Assembly (NCBI GenBank): GCA_020025515.1
Contig: JAHHRZ010000003.1
Coordinates: 124,001 to 188,000, forward strand
DNA length: 64,000 nt
Direction of reading: 5' to 3'
From: Oscillospiraceae bacterium
GTDB taxonomy: Bacteria; Bacillota; Clostridia; Oscillospirales; Oscillospiraceae
Part shown: positions 44,469 to 53,300 of the stretch, piece after piece
How the letters are laid out: every line of letters begins with the position of its first letter
How positions within the stretch are numbered: the first letter of the stretch is position 1
The notes under the pieces: model-generated
Database searches by the model: none
What the model saw: only the letters and a program-made list of their open reading frames with translations
Told to the model about the DNA's origin: nothing
Program-made: the position numbers and the translations under genes

Positions 44469-45518
44469 ATGGAAACACCTCATCAAGCCTACGAAAAACG
44501 CATTGAAGAAGTTATTGAGATGCTAATGAAGCTACGATATGAGACTCATGATACTTCTGTTCCCTCTGATATAACTTTTGACGAACTATATGGAGCGTGG
44601 CGAAGATCTAGAATTGATACTCCTGAAATAAAGGCATCTACTAAATCATACTATAGCGATGTCTATCATCACATACAGCCGTATTTCGGTTCAAAGTACA
44701 TATCTGCAGTGAAAGCATTGGACATCGATCAATTTCTGGTTGGTAAGGCGAAAGAGATGTCCCCAGCATCGGTGCATCACATCTATCGATTATTAAATAC
44801 TCTTTATCGGTTTGCGGTTGCTAATGATTTGTATTGTAAAAACACAATGGAGCATACCCGTCGATATAAGCAGCCCAAAACCAAGCTGATTCCTGATGTA
44901 AGTTATCTTACGCAAGAAACCGCCCAAAAATTTCTAATATCATTGTCACAGAACGCTCCATTGCACTGGCAGTGTTTTTTCTCTCTCCTTTTGCATGTGG
45001 GAATTCGGCGTGGGGAATGTTGTGGCCTGCAGTGGGACGATGTGAATTTTTCGGATAATACCATCTACATACGCCGGAATGTGACATACACTAGTACCAC
45101 TGGTGTTAATGTTAGCACACCCAAAACGGAAAACTCGAAACGAGTACTTCCTGTTCCAGATCATGTGATGGATATGTTATTAACATTATGGATTGCACAA
45201 AATAAGTCCAACAGAACTGCCAATCATCATTATGTCTTTCATCGAAAGAACGATCCATCAATGCCGATATTTCCGACAACGCCAACAAGATGGCTTGCTC
45301 GATGGATGAAACGCTTTGATTTGCCACAAATCTCGCCGCACGACTTACGACATACTTGTGGGACCTTAATGATTCAGGCCGGTGCTTCAATCAAAGATGT
45401 CCAGGACATTCTGGGCCATACAGATGCGACAACCACATTGAATTTTTATGTCGGATCATCTAAAAAGAGTTTAAGAAGTGCCAGTGACAAATTGTTTAAA
45501 TCACTCCAAATAAAATAA
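44469..45518 (+). CDS. Tyrosine recombinase/integrase
   Basis: Site-specific recombinase that would integrate and excise the element, 349 residues. A SAM-like core-binding domain (about 50-140) precedes the catalytic domain with the first Arg in GIRRGE (residue 180), HDLRH (His291, Arg294), LGHTD, and the nucleophile Tyr327 in NFYVG. It lies 120 bp from the tRNA fragment and points away from it, the normal layout for tRNA-targeting elements. Codon use is more AT-rich than in the upstream core genes, consistent with transfer. No excisionase was recognised next to it. Confidence 0.92.
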   Translation: METPHQAYEKRIEEVIEMLMKLRYETHDTSVPSDITFDELYGAWRRSRIDTPEIKASTKSYYSDVYHHIQPYFGSKYISAVKALDIDQFLVGKAKEMSPASVHHIYRLLNTLYRFAVANDLYCKNTMEHTRRYKQPKTKLIPDVSYLTQETAQKFLISLSQNAPLHWQCFFSLLLHVGIRRGECCGLQWDDVNFSDNTIYIRRNVTYTSTTGVNVSTPKTENSKRVLPVPDHVMDMLLTLWIAQNKSNRTANHHYVFHRKNDPSMPIFPTTPTRWLARWMKRFDLPQISPHDLRHTCGTLMIQAGASIKDVQDILGHTDATTTLNFYVGSSKKSLRSASDKLFKSLQIK

Positions 45519-45532
45519 GAAATTCAAAATTT

Positions 45533-45557
45533 AACCAGCCTTCGGGCTGGTTTTTTT
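45533..45557 (+). terminator. Terminator after the integrase
   Basis: AACCAGCC/GGGCTGGTT with a TTC-type loop, followed by seven T residues. Confidence 0.9.
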
Positions 45558-45588
45558 ATTAAGCACTAAGAAAAGGAAGGAACTCAAC

Positions 45589-46371
45589 ATGAAAGAGACT
45601 AAAATTATTGCAATCGCCAATCAGAAAGGCGGCGTGGGTAAAACCACGACCGCTGTCAACCTTGCGGCCGGGCTGGCGGCCCAGAGTAAGCAAGTACTGT
45701 GCCTGGACTTTGACCCACAGTGCAACCTGCGAGCTTACCTGGGACACCGGGCAGACGATGCCTTAACCATTACAGATTATCTGTTTGCAAAGGCTAGCTA
45801 CCGTCCCCTGCCGTCCACGGATGGGCTGATCCGCCATTCCTCCTGTGGGATTGACTATATCCCTTGTTCTCTGGCTCTGTCCAAAGCCGACATGGTTCTG
45901 GCCCAGGCCATGTTCCGGGAACGCATCCTATCCGATGTGCTCCGGGCCATCGTCCCAGCCGATACCTACGATTATCTCATTATCGACTGTAACCCAAGCA
46001 TGGGTATCCTGCTTACCAATGCTCTGGTAGCTGCCAGCGAGGTGCTGATCCCTGTGCAGACAGAAGAATTTGCAGTGTCCGGCCTGGAAGATATGATGGA
46101 GTTAATCAACATCATCCGAAATCAAATCAATCCCAGCTTACGAGTCCTGGGTCTGCTGCCCACTATGGTGGGCAGGAACAATGTCAGCCGAGACATTATC
46201 CTGGAACTACGGGAACGGTATCCGGAGCTTTTGATGGAAACCCGGATTTCCCGCAGTGTGGAAGCTCCCAAATCCACCCAGCGGCAGCAGCCCCTGATTG
46301 GCGGAAAAGGAAGACTTTCCATTGAATATGAAACCTGTACCAGCGAAATTTTGCATCGGTTGGGAGACTAA
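45589..46371 (+). CDS. ParA-family partition ATPase
   Basis: Soj/ParA ATPase, 260 residues. The deviant Walker A KGGVGKTT is at about residues 14-21, Walker A' as LCLDFDPQCNL, and Walker B as YLIIDCNPS. It probably stabilises the excised circular form of the element together with the ParB encoded 46 bp downstream. It could also act in replication control, as in some integrative elements. The start has AAGGAAGG upstream. Confidence 0.9.
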   Translation: MKETKIIAIANQKGGVGKTTTAVNLAAGLAAQSKQVLCLDFDPQCNLRAYLGHRADDALTITDYLFAKASYRPLPSTDGLIRHSSCGIDYIPCSLALSKADMVLAQAMFRERILSDVLRAIVPADTYDYLIIDCNPSMGILLTNALVAASEVLIPVQTEEFAVSGLEDMMELINIIRNQINPSLRVLGLLPTMVGRNNVSRDIILELRERYPELLMETRISRSVEAPKSTQRQQPLIGGKGRLSIEYETCTSEILHRLGD

Positions 46372-46417
46372 AATATGAACTGCGAAAAATCAATACGGTT
46401 AAAGGAGAATATTGACC

Positions 46418-47353
46418 ATGACGATCCGTGATGCACAGGAATTTCAGGACGGCTTTGGCGGTCTTGGTGGCATACAAAGTAGTCAGCTTACCAATCTTCC
46501 TCTTGATATGCTTGACCCATGGATCTCACCCGAAGGGGAGCGACAGCCTTTTCGTCCGTACTCGTTAGTTAAAATACAGGCATTGGCAGAAAATATCCTG
46601 AAGAACGGGGTAATTGAACCAATCTGCGTCCGACCGACACCAGATGGGCGTTTTCAAATCATTGCAGGCCATAACCGTGTAGCCGCTTCTAAAATGGCTG
46701 GGCTTCCTACGGTACCAGCTCTCATCCAACAGATGGATGACAACGAAGCGGTCATCCGAATGGTGGACAGCAACCTCCAGCACCGTGAAAAGCTGCTGCC
46801 CAGTGAGAAAGCTTTTGCTTATAAAGTCCGGCTGGAAGCGATGAAAAAGCAAGGACAGCGTTCCGATTTAACTTGTGCACCAGTGGAGCACAAGTTGGAT
46901 AGAGCAAAATCTCGAGACATTGTTGCAGAAGAGGTCGGTGAGAGTCGGGAACAAATTCGTCGTTACATTCGTTTAACGAATCTGCTTGACCCCCTTCTGA
47001 ATCTGGTGGATTGTGAGAAATTTGCAATACGGGCCGCTGTTCATGTCTCATATCTGGACAGCACCCAACAGGAGCTTTTGCTTCAGGCCATGGAGTGCAA
47101 CAAAGGAAAGGCTCCGTCTATGGCTCAGGCCACAGAACTCCGAAATCTGGCCCAACAGGACCAGCTGGATGAAGATGCCATTTTGAATGTTTTGATTGGA
47201 AAAGGGGGTGCAAAATCATCGGTTCTAAAACTGCCTGCTGAGAGAATCAGCAGTTTCTTTCCCCCAAATACTTCCACAGAGGAAATGGAGGCTGAAATTT
47301 ATGAAGCTCTTATGTCTTACCGTAAAAAGACCGAATACGAAACGGAGGAGTGA
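46418..47353 (+). CDS. ParB-family partition/nuclease-like protein
   Basis: Partner of the ParA above, 311 residues. The ParB/Srx N-terminal domain contains ENILKNGVIEPICVRP and the GHNRVAASK box (about residue 89), followed by DNEAVIRMVDSNLQHREKLLPSE. A central HTH region (about 150-200) includes EEVGESREQIRRYIRL and should bind a parS-like site. ATG 46418 with AAAGGAG 10 bp upstream is chosen over one two codons earlier. The stop lies 5 bp before the ATG of the giant helicase gene. Confidence 0.88.
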   Translation: MTIRDAQEFQDGFGGLGGIQSSQLTNLPLDMLDPWISPEGERQPFRPYSLVKIQALAENILKNGVIEPICVRPTPDGRFQIIAGHNRVAASKMAGLPTVPALIQQMDDNEAVIRMVDSNLQHREKLLPSEKAFAYKVRLEAMKKQGQRSDLTCAPVEHKLDRAKSRDIVAEEVGESREQIRRYIRLTNLLDPLLNLVDCEKFAIRAAVHVSYLDSTQQELLLQAMECNKGKAPSMAQATELRNLAQQDQLDEDAILNVLIGKGGAKSSVLKLPAERISSFFPPNTSTEEMEAEIYEALMSYRKKTEYETEE

Positions 47354-47358
47354 AAAGT

Positions 47359-50300
47359 ATGCCAACAAAAGCTGAACAGTACGCACAAATGGCAGACCGT
47401 GCGGAAAAGCAGCTCACCAGCAACTGGAAAGAATGGACAAGCTTTTTAACCACTGCCGCCCGAATGTACAAGTACTCCTATGCCGACCAGCTCATGATCT
47501 ATATCCAGAGGTCCGATGCCACTGCATGCGCTGCGTATGACCTTTGGAACAAAAAAATGGGACGTTATGTCCGCCGTGGCTCAAAAGGGATTGCTTTGTT
47601 GGATGAGACCAGTGCAAGGCCACGCCTGCACTATGTCTTCGACATCTCCGATACCAACTCACTAGACCACTCCCGCCGCATTAAGTTATGGGAGTACCGC
47701 CCGGAACACGCCGAAGCTGTCTCTACTATGCTGGAACGGCAATACAATATTTCCGGTGAAAGCGACATCGAAGAAAAGTTAGAGCGTGCAGCCGCACAGA
47801 TTGCAGAGGAATACTGGCTCAATCACAAGAGTGACATTCTCAACATTGTTGACAATTCGTTTCTTTATGGGTATGATGATTTTAACATCGGAGCCGCATT
47901 CCGAAATGCCGCCACAGTCAGTACCGCCTATGCCCTCATGTCACGCTGTGGGATGCACCCGGAAAATCATTTTGAACATGAAGATTTTCAAAGCATTTTT
48001 GACTTCAACACTCCTGAAGCCGTGGCCGAACTTGGCACGGCTGTCAGCACCATGAATCAGGAGATATTGCGACAGATTGAAATTACCATAAAAAATTACG
48101 AGCGTGAACATTACACAGAAAGGACGGCCCAACATGAAAAACGACCTGACTTACACGAAGAACGGAGACTATCTAATCCCGGATTTGGAGTTGAGCGAAC
48201 AGCCGACGAAACCATTAGGGAAATACGGTATGATGCGCAAATCGTATCTGAAAGAGAACCGGCCGGGGCTTTACAGCCGTCTGCTGCTGAGCGAGAAGCT
48301 GTATCCCCACTGTCTGGAGATCGAGGAGACAGCGAACCGGCGTCTGGACGAGATGATGCCGCAGCTGGCGAAGGAAGCCGGAGCCACAGAGGAACTGAAA
48401 GCTCAGGATCAGCTGAAATGGGTGGGCCTGATGAACAGCTGCAAGGCACAGGCCGAAGAAATAATCCTGCAGGAGCTGATCTACAATTAAGGTTCACGCT
48501 ATTCCCGTCGGAATCGGAACAAATCCAAAGCATTGATGAAGCAGAGAATGTGAAAGCATCCTCTGCTTTTTCTTTTGTCCAAAGTGATATTGACCAGTTT
48601 CTCCGTTATGGCGGTAACACGGATCGCCAGCGTGAGTGCATAGCAGCTGAATTTTCAAAGCAGAAATCCCTGGAAGAAAACGCAGCTTATTTGCGTTCTG
48701 TTTTCTTCGGTGGAAATGGTATCATTACAGAAACAGGAAAAGTCACATCCTGGTACGCCAGAGACGGCATTCATCTTTCCAGAAGCCAATCTGCCCGTTA
48801 TGATAAATCTGCACAGATCATTTCATGGGAAAGTGCCGCAGAGCGTATCGGTCAGCTTTTGGAGGTGGGCAGCTTTGCCACCAATGTGGAGCTTGCAGAG
48901 GCCCCTGGGTATGAGCGCAGCAGGCTGTCCGAAAGAATATGGCACTTGGCCCATGACCTTCGTGAGGAGGTACAGGATCGCTTTTTGCGGTCTTTGAAAG
49001 CCCCTCCCGATTCTGGGTTCCCTGCTAAAACAGCATGGCTTTCTCAAAAACTCACCGATCCGGTGTTCCGGGCTAGGCTGTCAGAGGAATACACCGACTT
49101 TTTAACTGCCTATGCTGCGGATCGGGATATTCTGCGTTTCCACTATCATCGTCCCTGGGAGATTGCAGACACTCTTTCCGATTTGGAACGCCCTCGCACG
49201 GTTTACCAAGCCGAAGCCACCGAGCTTCCTGCTGCCAGTTTTTTCATCACCGAGGATGAACTGGATGCGGCCATTTCCGCTGGCAGTGGTGTAGCCGGCG
49301 GAAAAAACAGAATCTATGCCTTTTTTAAAGAGCCACATCCCATGAATGAGAAAGCAGATTTTCTCAAAAAGGAATATGGTACCGGTGGGAGAAGTCACGC
49401 CTTATCCGGTGCAACCTGGAGTGATGAATCGCACGACTATTCAGGCCAGTGCTTTCAGAAGAAGAATTGTCCGGAGGTAAAGTTAACCTGGGAAAAGGTA
49501 GCCAAACGAATCGACTTATTAATCCGCACTGATAAATTTTTGACCGACGCCGAACAGGAGCAAATCACCGCATTGGAACAGGCACATTATCCCGACACCA
49601 TTGCACCAACTGCACAGGCCGAAGAAAGAGAACTCCTTCCCGGTTATATCGCCGGATGGTATGTTGTGGAAGATCTCCAGAAGCGTGGCAGCCTTGACAT
49701 CACAAAATATAACCGTCTGGAGGATGCCTTAAATGCCTATCACGCCTTGCCCTCTACCCGGTTAAAGGCTCTGGGCGCAGAAAACACACACCAGCCTCTG
49801 CAAGGCAGTTTGGATCTGCTCCACTGCATCAATGGTCAGGATACCATTGTGAAAGACTGGGAAAAGACAGGCGATTGGAACAATCCCGAAGTACTCGGTG
49901 TCATCCAAACCTTGGAAGAACATGCAGCACAGTCCATCTTGGAAAGCGATCCTCTTAACCCGGTCTACACCCCATGGGGACCGGCAGACCATACGACTTT
50001 TCTTCAGCACGGTATTTTTCAGGTGTCAACCGCCAGCCACGGCGGCATGATGGTAAGCAGGGAACAGCTGGGAAAGTACTTCTCACCCCGTGCACAAGAA
50101 GTCGGCTTTCATTGGGGCGGCTATCACTGCTATGAGGAAGATTGCGATGCTCCTGTTGCAATCCGAGAGCTGCTTGATTGCAACTTATATCCCACGCCAG
50201 ACAACTATGATCCCGGCGAATTTGAAGAAATCATCGACCGCAGTATAAAGCAGTATCATCCCGAGTATTGGCTGTCCAGAAGCCCCCAGGAAGGCGAAAA

Positions 50301-53300
50301 AGCAGAGATGCACACGGAAGCGGAAAACTACCACATAACAGATGAACAGATCGGGGAAGGTGGCCCAAAAGCCAAGTTCCGTGCAAACATGGATGCAATC
50401 AACCTGCTGAAAAAACTGGAAGCCGAAAATCGGAATGCCACCCCGGAAGAACAGGATGTTCTTGCCCGGTATGTTGGCTGGGGCGGTCTGGCGGATGCCT
50501 TCGACGAGAAGAAGGATGGTTGGGCCAATGAGTACACAGAGCTTTATGCTGCCCTGTCTTCAGACGAGTATGCGGCAGCAAGGGCAAGTACCCTCAACGC
50601 CCACTACACCAGCCCTGTAATTATCCACGCCATCTATGAAGCCGTTGGCAATATGGGCTTTGAGACCGGCAACATCCTGGAGCCTTCCATGGGCATTGGT
50701 AACTTCTTTGGTATGCTCCCGGACACTATGAGAAACAGCCGCCTGTATGGTGTGGAGCTGGACTCCATATCCGGCCGCATTGCGCAAAAGCTATATCCCC
50801 ATGCGGAAATCACGGTAGTCGGATTTGAAACCACCGACCGCAGAGATTTCTACGACCTGGCCATTGGCAATGTTCCCTTCGGCAACTACAAGGTTTCCGA
50901 TAAACCTTATGATAAGCTGGGCTTCTCCATCCACAACTACTTTTTCGCCAAGGCTCTTGACCAGGTGCGTCCGGGCGGTGTGATTGCCTTTGTCACCAGC
51001 CGCTACACCATGGATCAGAAGTCTCCCGATGTGCGAAAGTATCTGGCGCAGAGAGCAGAGCTGCTGGGTGCCATCCGACTGCCCAACAATGCGTTTAAAG
51101 CCAATGCCGGTGCTGAGGTAGTATCCGACATTCTCTTTTTGCAAAAACGGGAATATCCCATTGACATAGATCCCGATTGGGTGCATCTGGGGCAAACCTC
51201 AGATGGTTTGGCCATCAACAGCTATTTCCTGGATCACCCGGAAATGGTACTTGGCAAGCTGTCCACGCAAAGCACCCGATACGGCAATGACATCACCGTT
51301 CTTCCCATGGATGGAGCCATACTCAGTGACCAGCTGAAAGAAGCGGTTATGCGCATCGGCGGCACCTATCAGCCCCCAGAACTGGTCGAGGTGGAAATGC
51401 CGGGCGATGTACCGGAAACCATTCCTGCTGACCCCAGCATCAAGAACTTCTCCTATGCAGTGGTTGATGGAGAAATCTACTTTCGTGAGAACTCCGCAAT
51501 GCGCCGTGCTGATCTGAATGAAACCGCTCAGGGACGAGTCAAGGGCATGATTGCTCTTCGGAAGATTGTGCGGGAGCTGATCGATTATCAGCTGCAAGAC
51601 TGGTCAGAGGAGCAGATCACAGCCAAGCAGCGACAATTAGAAACGGCCTATGACTCCTTTACCCGGCAGTATGGTCTCATCAACTCGAAAGCCAACGCCC
51701 AGGCGTTTGCGGATGATTCCTCCTACTATCTTCTTTGTTCTCTGGAAAACATCGACGAGAACAAGCAGCTGAAGAGCAAGGCTGACATTTTTTATAAGCG
51801 TACCATACGGCCCCTGAAAAAAGTTGTCCGGGTAGACACCCCCAGTGAGGCTCTGGCGGTCAGCATTGGAGAGCGTGGCAAGGTGGATCTGCCCTATATG
51901 TCCCAGCTTTTAGGTGGAAAAGAGGTATCTGCCATCGTTCAGGAGCTGCATGGGATTATTTTCAAAGATCCTGTCGCCAATTCTGCTCCGGAATCCGGCT
52001 GGCAGACAGCGGACGAATATCTGTCCGGAAATGTACGGGAAAAGCTGGCCATTGCAAGAATGGCTGCAAAAAACGACCCTGCCTTTTCCATCAATGTTCA
52101 GGCATTGGAACAGGCCCAGCCACAGGATTTAGACGCCTCGGAGATTGATGTGCGTCTGGGTGCTACCTGGATTGCTCCTGAATACATCCAGCAGTTCATG
52201 GTGGAGACCTTTGCAACCCCCTATTATTTACGCCGTTCGATTACCGTGAAGTTTGCCCCCATGACTGCGCAATGGCAAATCACCGGCAAGACCAACACCG
52301 GCCGCAGCGATGTCACCGCCTATACCACCTATGGCACCGACCGGGCCAACGCCTATCGGATTCTGGAGGACACACTGAATCTGCGGGACATCCGCATCTA
52401 TGATATCGTTGAGGATGCAGACGGCAAGCAGAAGCGGGTCCTCAACAAAAAGGAAACCACTCTTGCCCAGCAGAAGCAGCAGGCCATCAAGGATGCCTTC
52501 CGGGACTGGATCTGGAAAGACCCTCGCCGCCGTGAGGTACTGGTGAAGCAATATAACAATCTGTTCAACGCAACCCGCCCTCGTGAATACGACGGCAGCC
52601 ATATTGTTTTCGGTGGGATGAATCCGGAAATTCAACTGCGGGAGCATCAGAAAAACGCCATTGCCCATGTCCTTTACGGCGGCAATACCCTGCTGGCCCA
52701 CGAAGTAGGGGCAGGCAAGACCTTTGAAATGGTAGCCTCTGCCATGGAAGCCAAGCGGCTGGGGCTTTGTCAAAAATCTCTCTTCGTTGTACCCAACCAC
52801 CTCACAGATCAATGGGCATCTGAATTTTTGCGGCTCTATCCATCTGCCAATATTCTGGTGACCACCAAAAAAGATTTTGAGCCCCATAACCGCAAACGAT
52901 TCTGTTCCCGCATTGCCACAGGTGACTACGATGCCGTTATCATTGGGCACAGCCAATTTGAGAAGATTCCCATTTCTCCGGAACGCCAGGAACGCATCCT
53001 GCGGCAGCAAATTGAAGAAATCCAGCACGCTATTATAGAGCTTCAATCCAGTCATGGTGAGAATTTTTCCATCAAGCAGATGGAAAAAACCAGAAAGTCC
53101 CTGCAAACCAGGCTGGATAAGCTGAACGCTACCGACCGAAAGGACGATGTACTTACCTTTGAACAGCTTGGTGTTGACCGTCTCTTTGTGGATGAAAGCC
53201 ACGCTTTTAAGAACTTGTTTTTGTACACCAAAATGCGAAATGTGGCAGGATTATCCACATCGGAGGCGCAAAAGTCCTCTGATATGTTTATGAAATGTCA

